Positions 15,858 to 24,677 of a DNA stretch of 64,000 nucleotides are shown here, one piece after another. Each line of letters opens with the position of its first letter. Within the stretch, counting starts at the first letter, position 1. A program made the position numbers and the translations under genes. The stretch covers positions 1-64,000 of the forward strand of contig JAFWPH010000019.1 of NCBI GenBank assembly GCA_017509605.1, written 5' to 3'. This DNA comes from Bacteroidaceae bacterium (GTDB lineage: Bacteria; Bacteroidota; Bacteroidia; Bacteroidales; Bacteroidaceae). The notes beneath the pieces were generated by a model. It had not been told where the DNA came from and ran no database searches. It saw only the letters and a program-made list of their open reading frames with translations.

Positions 15858-17111
15858 ATGAAAGAAGAAATGGTAAAGAAAGCGTATGAAGTGGCGAAAA
15901 GCCGGTACGCAGAAATAGGAGTGGATACAGAGGCTGTGCTGAAACAGCTGCAAGACTTCCACTTGTCACTCCACTGTTGGCAAGCCGACGATGTGCATGG
16001 ATTTGAAGTGCAGGCTGGCGCCATGAGCGGCGGCATACAAAGCACGGGCAACTACCCAGGTGCAGCACGCAACATCGACGAACTCCGTCTGGACATTCTC
16101 AAAGCCAAATCACTCATCCCCGGCACGCACCGCTTGAACCTCCATGAGATTTACGGTGACTTCAAAGGAAAAGTCGTGGATCGAGATGAAGTGACTGTGG
16201 AGTATTTCCAGTCATGGATTGACTGGGCTAAGGAGAACAATACCTTGCTCGACTTCAACTCATCATCCTTCTCGCATCCGAAAAGCGGCAGCCTGACCCT
16301 GGCAAATCCCGACAAAGGCATCCGCAACTTCTGGATCGAGCACACCAAGCGTTGCCGCGACATCGCCAACGCCATGGGCGAGGCACAAGGCGACCCCTGC
16401 ATCATGAACCTCTGGGTACACGACGGATGCAAGGACGTAAGCGTCAACCATGCTCTCTACCGCAACCTGCTCAAGCAGTCACTGGACGAGATCTTCGAGA
16501 AGAAACAACCCATGATGAAGGATTGTATCGAAGGAAAGGTGTTCGGAATCGGACTTGAGAGCTTCACCGTGGGCAGCCACGACTTCTACACGGCCTACGC
16601 AGCCAAATACGACAAGATACTGACCATCGACACAGGACACTACCACCCCACCGAAATGCCAGGCGACAAAGTGAGCGCCGTGCTGCCTTTCGTCAAGGAA
16701 CTGATGCTCCACGTGAGCCGCCCCGTTCGCTGGGACTCCGACCATGTGACCATCATGGACGACCCCACACAGGACCTCTTCTTCGAGATTGTCCGGGCCG
16801 ACGCCCTCGACCGCGTGCACTACGGACTGGATTTCTTCGACGGCAGTATCAACCGCATCGGTGCCTACGTCATTGGTTCTCGCTCCGCACAGAAGTGCAT
16901 GCTCCGCGCACTGCTCGAACCTCGTGAGACCATCTCGAAGTTCGAACTGGCAGGCGAAGGCTACAAGGTACTTGCTCTCATCGAGGAACAGAAAGCAATG
17001 CCATGGCAGGCTGTCTATGACGAGTTCTGCGTGCGCAATAGTGTGCCTGTCGGCGCAGACTTCATCGCCGCGATAGAAGATTATGAAAAGAACGTGACCA
17101 GCAAGAGATAA
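15858..17111 (+). CDS. rhaA: L-rhamnose isomerase
   Basis: The product has 417 residues, the usual length for the family. It interconverts L-rhamnose and L-rhamnulose and needs a divalent metal, normally Mn2+. Family signatures include LHCWQADDVHGFE near residue 40, GAMSGGIQSTGNYPG, and the metal-site region ILTIDTGHYHPTEMPGDK with WDSDHVTIMDD. It lies between rhaB (13 bp upstream) and the transporter gene (5 bp downstream), so the three are surely one transcript. Confidence 0.96.
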   Translation: MKEEMVKKAYEVAKSRYAEIGVDTEAVLKQLQDFHLSLHCWQADDVHGFEVQAGAMSGGIQSTGNYPGAARNIDELRLDILKAKSLIPGTHRLNLHEIYGDFKGKVVDRDEVTVEYFQSWIDWAKENNTLLDFNSSSFSHPKSGSLTLANPDKGIRNFWIEHTKRCRDIANAMGEAQGDPCIMNLWVHDGCKDVSVNHALYRNLLKQSLDEIFEKKQPMMKDCIEGKVFGIGLESFTVGSHDFYTAYAAKYDKILTIDTGHYHPTEMPGDKVSAVLPFVKELMLHVSRPVRWDSDHVTIMDDPTQDLFFEIVRADALDRVHYGLDFFDGSINRIGAYVIGSRSAQKCMLRALLEPRETISKFELAGEGYKVLALIEEQKAMPWQAVYDEFCVRNSVPVGADFIAAIEDYEKNVTSKR

Positions 17112-17116
17112 CAAGT

Positions 17117-18463
17117 ATGTCAAGTAACAAAGGAAGTCTGAAGAGCACGATTGCCGTGTCTCTCACCAACTATCTCGACGCCGGAGCCATCGTGGCCGGG
17201 GCAAGCGGCCTGACCCTCTGGCAGAAATACTTGGGCCTGAGCGAGATCCACCTGGGATGGCTCAACTTCATCAGCGCCAACTGCCTCGGTGCCGCCCTCG
17301 GTGCCATCATCGGCGGTTTTCTGGCCGACAAGTACGGACGCAAGTTCATCTACACCTACAACCTGCTGGTCTATATGCTGGGCGTACTGCTCGTGATGTT
17401 CTCCGTGAACTTCCCGATGCTGTTGCTCGGATTCCTCATCACCGGCATCTCGGTGGGTGTGGGCGTACCGGCATCATGGACGTATATCTCCGAAAGTTCG
17501 GAGATCCACAACCGCGGACGCAACATCTGTATCTCGCAGATGTCCTGGGGATTTGGCCCGATGTTCATACTTTTACTGGGTATGTTCTTCGCTCCTGGTG
17601 GCTACCTGTTCAGTTGGGTGGAGGGCATTGCCCATACCATCGGCGGCACTGACCTCAGCGGCGACGCACTCAACGTGTTCAGCTCGCGCGTGGTGTTCTT
17701 CTCGCTCTTCGTGGTGGCTTTCATTGCTTGGAACCTGCAACGCAAACTGGAGGAGAGCAGTGAATGGAAAGCATCCAAAGAGGCCGCCAAGGCCAAAGGC
17801 GAGGACACTGGCCTGCTACATGCATTTGGCGTTTTGTTCTCCAACAAGATAGCCGTTCGCACGGTTTGTTTCCTTGCTGGCATCTACCTGACATGGAACC
17901 TCGTGGCTTCGGTGATGGGATTCTTCCAGCCACATATCTACGAGACGGCAGGCGGCCTCTCCAACGAGTACGCCAACATGCTGAGTTGTGTGGGATGGGC
18001 CATCGTGGTCGGAATCACCTTCTGCCTGTCGTTCTTCATCGACCGTCTGCCTCATAAGTTGTTCTACATCTTAGGTCTCGTGGCTGCACTCGCCACATGG
18101 GTGGTCGTCTTGAAAGGAGTGAACGGTATCGGCAGCCTGTGGGCTTTCTCCATCCTTTGGGGTATCAACGGTGGCCTGTCGGTTCAAATCTTCTATGCAT
18201 TATGGGGTACGGAGTTGTTCCCTGCCAAGTTCCGCGCAGGAGCACAAGGCCTGATGTTCTTCATCGTGCGTGGCCTGTCGGCTATCTGGGGACTGGTGTT
18301 CACCTACATCTACGGCGAGAACGGCGAAGGCTTCACGGTGGCAGCCTGGTGCATGATTGCCCTGCTGCTCATCTCCCTGGTAGTGGGTGTCATTGGCGCA
18401 CCAAAAACCCAAGGCAAGTCGCTCGAGCAAATCACCTTGGAACGCTACGGAGAAAACTATTAA
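17117..18463 (+). CDS. MFS sugar transporter, probably L-rhamnose importer
   Basis: The product has 448 residues with about 12 predicted membrane helices. The major-facilitator loop motif is clear (GGFLADKYGRKF, between helices 2 and 3), as is a sugar-porter-like PASWTYISESSEIHNRGR segment and a C-terminal LFPAKFRAGAQG. It starts 5 bp after rhaA, so L-rhamnose uptake is the natural inference; specificity cannot be read from the sequence. It is not the RhaT family used by enterobacteria. A strong terminator follows. Confidence 0.85.
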   Translation: MSSNKGSLKSTIAVSLTNYLDAGAIVAGASGLTLWQKYLGLSEIHLGWLNFISANCLGAALGAIIGGFLADKYGRKFIYTYNLLVYMLGVLLVMFSVNFPMLLLGFLITGISVGVGVPASWTYISESSEIHNRGRNICISQMSWGFGPMFILLLGMFFAPGGYLFSWVEGIAHTIGGTDLSGDALNVFSSRVVFFSLFVVAFIAWNLQRKLEESSEWKASKEAAKAKGEDTGLLHAFGVLFSNKIAVRTVCFLAGIYLTWNLVASVMGFFQPHIYETAGGLSNEYANMLSCVGWAIVVGITFCLSFFIDRLPHKLFYILGLVAALATWVVVLKGVNGIGSLWAFSILWGINGGLSVQIFYALWGTELFPAKFRAGAQGLMFFIVRGLSAIWGLVFTYIYGENGEGFTVAAWCMIALLLISLVVGVIGAPKTQGKSLEQITLERYGENY

Positions 18464-18488
18464 ACCTCATAAACACACCTCATGAATT

Positions 18489-18522
18489 GAAGTCCGCAGG
18501 TTTTCACTGCGGACTTCTTTTA
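18489..18522 (+). terminator. Terminator of the rhaBA-transporter operon
   Basis: A perfect 11-bp stem, GAAGTCCGCAG (18489-18499) with CTGCGGACTTC (18507-18517), has a 7-nt loop and is followed by TTTTAGG. Confidence 0.85.
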
Positions 18523-18567
18523 GGTTTCCGCTTTTTCGTCATCACGACCTCACTGCCTCCTCTGTTT

Positions 18568-18663
18568 TTTATTCCCGTCGATGCCATTCTCATTTTCATG
18601 GTATCATTACTTGTTACTTTTGTGTTAATGAGAATCCCCTACATAAGAAAAATGGTGAAATGA
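18568..18663 (+). pseudogene. Remnant of the 3' end of an acyltransferase gene
   Basis: The last 30 or so codons (PVDAILIFMVSLLVTFVLMR, then IPYIRKMVK and stop) closely match the C-terminus of the intact acyltransferase that follows (PIDAILIFMVSLLVTLLLSR, IPYIRKIVT, stop). A 37-nt stretch is identical at DNA level (18578-18614 and 19675-19711). The rest of the gene copy is gone. This is what remains of a tandem duplication or of recombination between two related acyltransferase genes. Confidence 0.85.
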
Positions 18664-18698
18664 TGAGCCGCAACTCTCTGGTTCCCGTTTATTTTTTG

Positions 18699-18706
18699 TA
18701 CCTTTG
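18699..18706 (+). promoter_or_regulatory. Promoter -7 element for the acyltransferase
   Basis: TACCTTTG matches TAnnTTTG and lies 22 bp before ATG 18729, so the gene is transcribed separately from the rha operon. Confidence 0.65.
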
Positions 18707-18728
18707 CACTATCAACTTGAACATCAAC

Positions 18729-19760
18729 ATGCCCCAAAACAAAACACGAATCATACAATTTGAAGTTTTAAGAGTAATTGCAGCGTTTGCCGTGGTTATG
18801 CTACACACAACCGCTCAAAGATTCAATGAGAGCTTTCTTTCTGCAGAATGGGATATAAGGAACCTTTATGACTCCTTTGTGAGATGGTCCGTACCCATTT
18901 TTGTGATGATTTCAGGAGCACTCTTTCTCGACTCCAAAAAGATAATCAACGTCAAGACGCTATATTCGAAGAATATTGCCCGTCTATTTTTCATTCTTGT
19001 ATTATGGTCTATCATTTATGGAGTGGATAGTGGATTGAGGGGCTACGGATTTAGTAGCTTGGGGTCTCGAATAATTCAAGGGCCAGTACACCTATGGTTC
19101 TTGAAGATGCTCATTGGATTGTATATTGCGGTACCTATTCTCAGAGCAGTTGTTACCGACGTCAAGTTGGAACGCTATTTCTTATGCGTATCGCTTGTGT
19201 TCATCTACTTCATACCTATGCTGTTCCCCTTACTGAAAGAAGAACTCAGAAATCTTTTTGAGAACGTTTACCAAAGTTATGAGATTAAAACCGTATCAGG
19301 TTATGCGGGTTATTTTGTTCTTGGGCATTATCTGGCGAATAACGCAGTGAGAAAAACGACGAAAACAATCATCTATGTCCTTGGACTACTGAGTCCTGTG
19401 GCTGTTTGTTTTCTTACAAGATCATTATCCATTCATGATGGTGCACCCAATCTATTATACTATGAAAATATCAATCTGTTTACACTTTTCGAATCTGTCG
19501 CTATTTTCCTTTTTGTAAATAACAAGAAAATAGCGTCGAAATATCATCCATTCATCCTCTTTGCTTCAAAACTAAGTCTTGGCATTTACATCATTCACCC
19601 CCTAATACTCAATCATTATTATGACTTATGTAGCATGAGGATGGTCTCTTCGCATCCGCTGGTGTTTTTACCCATCGATGCCATTCTCATTTTCATGGTA
19701 TCATTACTTGTGACCTTGTTATTAAGTAGAATACCCTATATCAGGAAAATCGTAACTTGA
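18729..19760 (+). CDS. Acyltransferase family 3 (OafA/WecH-like) membrane protein
   Basis: The product has 343 residues from ATG 18729 (MPQNKTRIIQFEVLRVIAA); the frame extends 23 codons upstream through the promoter. It has about ten membrane helices. The family signature R-x-x-A-x-x-x-V-x-x-x-H is seen in LRVIAAFAVVMLHTTAQ, with the catalytic-type His, followed by SVPIFVMISGALFL and HLWFLKMLIGLY. Such enzymes add acetyl or similar groups to surface polysaccharides or lipids. The gene is visibly richer in A+T and uses different codons from the rha genes on both sides, suggesting acquisition by transfer. A related remnant lies immediately upstream. Confidence 0.85.
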   Translation: MPQNKTRIIQFEVLRVIAAFAVVMLHTTAQRFNESFLSAEWDIRNLYDSFVRWSVPIFVMISGALFLDSKKIINVKTLYSKNIARLFFILVLWSIIYGVDSGLRGYGFSSLGSRIIQGPVHLWFLKMLIGLYIAVPILRAVVTDVKLERYFLCVSLVFIYFIPMLFPLLKEELRNLFENVYQSYEIKTVSGYAGYFVLGHYLANNAVRKTTKTIIYVLGLLSPVAVCFLTRSLSIHDGAPNLLYYENINLFTLFESVAIFLFVNNKKIASKYHPFILFASKLSLGIYIIHPLILNHYYDLCSMRMVSSHPLVFLPIDAILIFMVSLLVTLLLSRIPYIRKIVT

Positions 19761-19765
19761 AAGAA

Positions 19766-19815
19766 TCAGCCCTCCCCCATTTCCTTCTAAGGAAAAAGAG
19801 GAGGGCTGATTTTTT
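19766..19815. terminator. Bidirectional terminator between acyltransferase and rhaD
   Basis: TCAGCCCTCC (19766-19775) pairs with GGAGGGCTGA (19800-19809), followed on the plus strand by TTTTTT. On the minus strand TTCTTTC follows the stem, so it can also serve rhaD. Confidence 0.8.
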
Positions 19816-19838
19816 CTGAGTCCCCAAAAGAGTGCTTT

Positions 19839-20648
19839 TTATTTGGGCAGGTTGAATGCGCGGCTCATCTCTGCCATCTGCTCGTCGCTCATGCCCTCAG
19901 GCGTGAAGCCCATGCACTTGGCACTGATGTAAATCTTGGCGCTCTTGCAAAGCACGTCAATCTGGTCGAATGCATCCATCACATCCAAGCCCTGGGCGAA
20001 GACACCATGCTTCTCCCATAGCACCACATCGTAGTCGTCGAGTTCCTTGAGTGTGGCGTCGGCCAGTTCGTTGCTGCCAGGAAGGGTGTAAGGAATGATG
20101 CCCAGTCCCAGTGGGCAGAAGGCTTTGGTCTCGGGTATCATGCTCCAAAGGATCTTGGTCAGCACATCCTTAGCGAGCATCTCGCGGTTGTGACTCATGG
20201 CCACCAGTTCGATCGGATGCGTATGCACCGTGGCCTTGTAGTTGGAACCCTTCTCGATAAGGTGGTTGTGGACGGTGAGATGCGAGGGCAACTCACTGGT
20301 GGGATTGACGGGGTTGTCAGCGATAATCACGTAGCTGGCACAGTCATCAAGGATGCGAATGACGGATCCGTTGTCCATCGGCCAACGCGCGAGGTCGCGC
20401 ATGCGCTTTCCCGTTCCCTTGCAATAGAAATACTTGCCCTTAAGGTATGGGAGGGTGATACCTATTGCCTTCACTTCACTGATAGCGGGCATCTGACGAA
20501 TATCGTCGTCCACAAAATCGGTGATGTTGACCGTAATATTACCGCCGTTACGTTCGGCCCAACCATTGGTCCACAAATAACCCGCCACCTCGGCTATCTT
20601 CATCACTTCAGCCTTGAGTGCAGGACGGTTGTCTAAAATACTGTTCAT
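19839..20648 (-). CDS. rhaD: Rhamnulose-1-phosphate aldolase
   Basis: The product has 269 residues and is a class II (Zn2+) aldolase that splits L-rhamnulose 1-phosphate into dihydroxyacetone phosphate and L-lactaldehyde. The start region AGYLWTNGWAERNGGNITVN is typical. The catalytic and zinc-binding elements SELPSHLTVHNHL, ATVHTHPIELVAM (His-x-His) and VVLWEKHGVFA are intact. It completes the rhamnose pathway of rhaB and rhaA but lies on the opposite strand, behind the inserted acyltransferase, with its own promoter. No aldehyde reductase or dehydrogenase is adjacent. Confidence 0.94.
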   Translation of the reverse strand: MNSILDNRPALKAEVMKIAEVAGYLWTNGWAERNGGNITVNITDFVDDDIRQMPAISEVKAIGITLPYLKGKYFYCKGTGKRMRDLARWPMDNGSVIRILDDCASYVIIADNPVNPTSELPSHLTVHNHLIEKGSNYKATVHTHPIELVAMSHNREMLAKDVLTKILWSMIPETKAFCPLGLGIIPYTLPGSNELADATLKELDDYDVVLWEKHGVFAQGLDVMDAFDQIDVLCKSAKIYISAKCMGFTPEGMSDEQMAEMSRAFNLPK

Positions 20649-20677
20649 TGTGATATGTTTGATTAAGTTCTAAGATT

Positions 20678-20685
20678 CAAAAATA
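20678..20685 (-). promoter_or_regulatory. Promoter -7 element for rhaD
   Basis: On the minus strand this reads TATTTTTG. It lies 29 bp upstream of the rhaD start and just before the end of the head-GIN lipoprotein gene, so rhaD need not depend on transcription from upstream. Confidence 0.6.
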
Positions 20686-20689
20686 AAGG

Positions 20690-21562
20690 CTATTTGGACT
20701 TGACGTTGTCGGTTAACTTGACGTTGCGGGCACTCTCACTCAGTGGATTGGTGAGGTAATGCTTCTTGCGTGCATCACCATCGAGGTTGAGGGTGCCATT
20801 ACCCACAGCCTGTATGTTCAACTTATCGCAATCGACTTTGAGGTTGGTTGTACCATCGCCTGTGGAAAGCAAAGTCACATCCTTGGCCTTGCAGGACAAG
20901 TCGTTGGTGGCGGTGCCGGAGAATGTGAGATTGGCTTCACCCTCCACCTCATAGCCTCCTGAGACATTACCACTGCCTTTTCCCAGCAGGTCAACGCTTT
21001 GTGCCCGACAAGAGGCTATGGTGACATTGCCTGCATCGTTATTCTGCACTAACAGTGTGTTGCATTCCACACTGTCGAGTTCCACATTTCCAGAGCCCAT
21101 CACCCCAATCTGCATGTCAGTGGTGTGGATGGTTCCAAAACCACGGAAGGAGCCGCTGTTGCAAGCAGCGAGCAAACGCAACTCGGGACACGACACATAG
21201 ACCTTGAGGTTCGAACGGGAAGTGAAGGCATGCACGTCGATATTGTTCTCCCCTCTCCTACTGAGCGTGAGGGTGCCGGAATCAAACTCCGCCACCATGC
21301 TCGGGAAAAGCGTGCTGTCGCCCTCATACTCCAAGGAATAGTCACCCTCAGTAAAGTACACATCGAAGGTGCCGATGTGGGTGATTTGGAAGAACTCGCG
21401 CTCACAGCTCTGCCTGCGACGCACAATCCTTGCGGAATCTGCCTCCTGACTTTCCGCTCCAGCCACTTTGCCGCCGTTTTGTTTCTTGTCAGTCCCCGTG
21501 CAAGCCGTGAACATCATGACCACAACAGCCAGTAGAGCGAGGAAAGATCTTTTTATTGCCAT
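20690..21562 (-). CDS. Head-GIN domain (DUF2807) lipoprotein
   Basis: The product has 290 residues. The N-terminus MAIKRSFLALLAVVVMMFTA followed by Cys is a lipoprotein signal. After a short linker, residues about 55-260 form the repetitive beta structure of DUF2807, with units such as GTFDVYFTEGDYSLEYEGD, MQIGVMGSGNVELDSVE and DLLGKGSGNVSGGYEVEGE, and alternating Gly-Ser-Gly turns. Members are surface-anchored beta-solenoids described as putative adhesin heads. The partner is unknown. It is separated from dcu by a 12-nt repeat and from rhaD by 41 bp. Confidence 0.85.
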   Translation of the reverse strand: MAIKRSFLALLAVVVMMFTACTGTDKKQNGGKVAGAESQEADSARIVRRRQSCEREFFQITHIGTFDVYFTEGDYSLEYEGDSTLFPSMVAEFDSGTLTLSRRGENNIDVHAFTSRSNLKVYVSCPELRLLAACNSGSFRGFGTIHTTDMQIGVMGSGNVELDSVECNTLLVQNNDAGNVTIASCRAQSVDLLGKGSGNVSGGYEVEGEANLTFSGTATNDLSCKAKDVTLLSTGDGTTNLKVDCDKLNIQAVGNGTLNLDGDARKKHYLTNPLSESARNVKLTDNVKSK

Positions 21563-21592
21563 ATCTTGAATTGTTTTTTTACTCAGCTTAAT

Positions 21593-21627
21593 GTAACGTC
21601 CTCTTTAACTCCCATTTTAACTCCCAT
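21593..21627. repeat. Two-unit copy of the 12-nt repeat family
   Basis: GTAACGTCCTC is followed by TTTAACTCCCAT twice (21604-21615, 21616-21627). It has the same order (a TATCGTCC-like block, then 12-nt units) as at 14054 and 61115. It lies just downstream of the dcu stop codon. Confidence 0.7.
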
Positions 21628-21633
21628 TTATAA

Positions 21634-23073
21634 TTAATAAATAAGCATGGAGATGAAGTAGGCGACAACGGTCGATACGAAGACGCAGACCAGACCCGGC
21701 ATCATGAAACTGTGGTTGAGCAGGTACTTGCCGATAACGGTCGTACCTGTTCGGTCGAAGTTCACGGTGGCGATATCAGATGGATAGTTGGGGATGAAGA
21801 AATAGCCATAGACGCTGGGCAACACACCGAGCAACACTGGCCCGGGAAGGCCAAGGGAATAAGCGAGAGGCAACATGGCCACCACTACCGCGCCCTGGGA
21901 GTTGATGAGCACCGACACGAGGAAGAACACCAACGCAATCGACCATTTATACTCTGAAACGATACCTCCAAGTGCTTCTTGCATCTGGGAAAGGTAGTTG
22001 GAGAAATAGGTGTCGGCGAGCCATGCGATACCATAGATAGCCACTACGGCCACCATGCCGCTTTGCCATACAGCGCCCGCCACAGCCTTCTTCGGACTGG
22101 CCTTACAGAAGATAATCATCAATGCGGCAGCTGAGATCATCACAATCTGAATGACAAGATTCATCTTCAGTTTGGTGGTAGAAGCCTCTGTCACACCATC
22201 CATCACAATACCCAATTTGGCAATTTGGTCGGGTGTGAGTGTCTGCCCGTCGAATAAAGTGACATTGGAAGCGTCCTTCACTGCCTTGACTGTATTATAC
22301 TCGGGCAGGATATTCTGGAAAACGGCGAACATCACAATCACGAGCAACGCGGCAAGGAAAATGTAAACCGCACGTTTGGATTCCTTCGAGATCTCCTTGT
22401 CGAGCGTGGTCGCAGTGTTGCCAAACACATAATTATAATACTCCGGGTCACTGATCCTTTTCTGGAAAGCAGGGTCCTTGTCAAGGTCTTTGCCTCTTTT
22501 AAACGAACAAGTGGCGGCCACCATGAGTCCACAGAGACAGGCCGGGATGGTAACCATCAGCACTTGAGGTATGGTGACATGGAAACCATTAGCGGCAGAA
22601 ATGGTGGTGAAAGCCACCACTGCAGCTGCGATGGGAGAGCATGTGATACCCACCTGAGAAGCCACCGAAGCCACTCCGCAGGGACGCTCGGGGCGTATGC
22701 CCTTCTTTATCGAGATATCGACGATGATGGGCATCAGCGTATATACCACGTGGCCTGTTCCCACCAGAACGGTGAGGAAGAATGTGCAAAGCGGCGCGTA
22801 GAAGGTGATGTGGTCGGGGTGCTTCCTCAGCATCTTCTCGGCAATCTGAATGAGCCAGTCCATACCTCCTGACGCCTGCATGATGCCGGCGCATGTGACA
22901 GCGGCGATGATGATGTAGATGACATCGGTCGGCGGTGTGCCTGGTTTCATGCCAAACCCGAACACCAAGATGGCGAGACCGATTCCCGAAATGGCTCCAA
23001 GAGCCAATGAGCCGTAACGCGAGCCCACATAGAGCGCGAGCAGGACGACCAGTAGTTCAATGATCATTAACAT
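21634..23073 (-). CDS. Anaerobic C4-dicarboxylate transporter, Dcu family
   Basis: The product has 479 residues (a second Met at codon 3, base 23067, is an equally possible start) with about ten or more hydrophobic segments. Dcu features include the N-terminal LYVGSRYGSLALGAISGIG, FFLTVLVGTGHVVYTLMPI, SVASQVGITCSPIAAAVV and GVLPSVYGYFFIPNYPSDIA. The family exchanges fumarate, succinate, malate or aspartate during anaerobic growth, which fits a succinate-producing fermenter. It is divergent from a porin gene, suggesting joint uptake through the outer and inner membranes. DcuA versus DcuB cannot be decided. Confidence 0.9.
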   Translation of the reverse strand: MLMIIELLVVLLALYVGSRYGSLALGAISGIGLAILVFGFGMKPGTPPTDVIYIIIAAVTCAGIMQASGGMDWLIQIAEKMLRKHPDHITFYAPLCTFFLTVLVGTGHVVYTLMPIIVDISIKKGIRPERPCGVASVASQVGITCSPIAAAVVAFTTISAANGFHVTIPQVLMVTIPACLCGLMVAATCSFKRGKDLDKDPAFQKRISDPEYYNYVFGNTATTLDKEISKESKRAVYIFLAALLVIVMFAVFQNILPEYNTVKAVKDASNVTLFDGQTLTPDQIAKLGIVMDGVTEASTTKLKMNLVIQIVMISAAALMIIFCKASPKKAVAGAVWQSGMVAVVAIYGIAWLADTYFSNYLSQMQEALGGIVSEYKWSIALVFFLVSVLINSQGAVVVAMLPLAYSLGLPGPVLLGVLPSVYGYFFIPNYPSDIATVNFDRTGTTVIGKYLLNHSFMMPGLVCVFVSTVVAYFISMLIY

Positions 23074-23128
23074 AATTATGTACTGTGATTTTTTAAGGTT
23101 ATTATCTATTTATCCGTTACTTTTACTG

Positions 23129-23136
23129 CAAAAATA
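23129..23136 (-). promoter_or_regulatory. Promoter -7 element for dcu
   Basis: On the minus strand this reads TATTTTTG, 55 bp before the dcu start. A weaker near-match for the divergent porin gene, TAACTTAG, lies at 23191-23198 on the plus strand. Confidence 0.55.
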
Positions 23137-23261
23137 AGACTTTTCAACGTAATTATCTGCATTCTCTGCAATTATTCGCTGAAAAAAACGTAACTTAGCA
23201 TCGAAATAGAATTATCACCAATCAATTTATCCATAGACTAACACTAAAAAACACAAGTATT

Positions 23262-24494
23262 ATGAGACGGTTTTTCTACCTCACCCTCTTGCTGCTGTTC
23301 TTCACCACAGCGAGCGAGGCACAACAAATCAAGGATTTCACATACAAAATCTACGGAATGGCACGAACCGACTACTTCTTCAACTCGAGACAAAACGAGG
23401 AGACAGTAGAAGGCATCTTCCTCATGTTCCCCAAGAACAATGACTACGACCCAAATGGACATGACATCAACGCACATCCCGAGAGCAGTCTCTACAACCT
23501 ACACACCCGCCTGGGCGTAGATTTGACTGGTCCCGAAATCTGGGGAGCTAAAACCTCCGCAAAGATCGAGTTCGACTTCCGCGGTTCTGGCTCCACATTC
23601 GGTGTAATACGTCTTCGTCACGCTTATGCCAAACTCGACTGGGGAAACAATGAATGGCTTCTGGGACAAACCTGGCATCCGCTCTACGGCACCGTGGCGC
23701 CCGAACTGATGAACCTGAACATGGGCGCACCCTTCCAACCCTTCAACCGCGCGCCCCAAATCCAATACAGCTATGCACCTAAGAACCTGCTGCTCCGTGC
23801 GTCCATCTTGTGGCAGACCCAATATCTGTCGGTAGGCCCCAAAGGGAAAAGCCGTGACTACATCCACTACAGCAACATCCCCGAGATGTTCATCGGCCTC
23901 GACTACCAAGACGCTACCTGGACTGCCGGCGCAGGCCTGCATTTCTCCTCGCTTGTCCCAAGACTTAGCAGCACAGTGTATGATGACCTCAACATGCCTG
24001 TGACGTATAAGGTATCGGAACGCATCAATGGCCTGACGGGTGAGGTACATTTCAAATACAAGGACAAGAAGTTGATGGTGGCTGGCAAATCGACACTTAA
24101 TTCCAACCTCACCCAATGCAGCTCAGTGGGTGGATACGGCTCTACAAGCGCAGATCCCGTGACCGATGAACGTGAATACGCACCGCTTCGCATCTCGCAC
24201 AGCTGGCTCAACGTGATGTACGGTAACAAGTGGCGCGGCGGTGTGTTCCTCGGCTATCTCAAGAACCTCGGTGCCTCTAAAGAAGTGTTCAACCTTTGCG
24301 GTACCGGCACCGACCTCGACCAACTCACCAATGCCAGTGTGGAACTTACCTACAATATCCCCCACTGGAAGATTGGCGCTGAATACAGCTTGACCACCGC
24401 CTGGTATGGCACCAACGACGAAAAGGGAAAAGTGCATGACACCCACGACGTGTCGAACAACCGCTTCGTGATCAGCGCACTTTACAGCTTCTAA
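23262..24494 (+). CDS. Outer-membrane porin-like beta-barrel protein
   Basis: The product has 410 residues. A signal peptide (MRRFFYLTLLLLFFTTASEA) precedes amphipathic beta-strands and aromatic girdles such as YKIYGMARTDYFFNSR, RLRHAYAKLDWGNNEWLLGQ and WKIGAEYSLTTAWYG. The protein ends in FVISALYSF; a terminal Phe is the classic signal for outer-membrane barrel insertion. It resembles porins of the phosphate-selective/FmdC type and is divergent from the dicarboxylate transporter, so a role in dicarboxylate entry is a reasonable but unproven inference. Confidence 0.8.
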   Translation: MRRFFYLTLLLLFFTTASEAQQIKDFTYKIYGMARTDYFFNSRQNEETVEGIFLMFPKNNDYDPNGHDINAHPESSLYNLHTRLGVDLTGPEIWGAKTSAKIEFDFRGSGSTFGVIRLRHAYAKLDWGNNEWLLGQTWHPLYGTVAPELMNLNMGAPFQPFNRAPQIQYSYAPKNLLLRASILWQTQYLSVGPKGKSRDYIHYSNIPEMFIGLDYQDATWTAGAGLHFSSLVPRLSSTVYDDLNMPVTYKVSERINGLTGEVHFKYKDKKLMVAGKSTLNSNLTQCSSVGGYGSTSADPVTDEREYAPLRISHSWLNVMYGNKWRGGVFLGYLKNLGASKEVFNLCGTGTDLDQLTNASVELTYNIPHWKIGAEYSLTTAWYGTNDEKGKVHDTHDVSNNRFVISALYSF

Positions 24495-24677
24495 TCAATT
24501 ATTCACAATAAATACTAAATCTCATTAACAGTCATTGCTGTTAGAGGGAAATTGCCTTATTTTGCAGAATGGATGTCGAAATTGGGCGCCATTACCATTA
24601 CGGCTTATTATAATATTTTAATAGCAACTTAATGATTTAGATTAGATTATAAATTTTTATTAAACCATTACTTTAAC

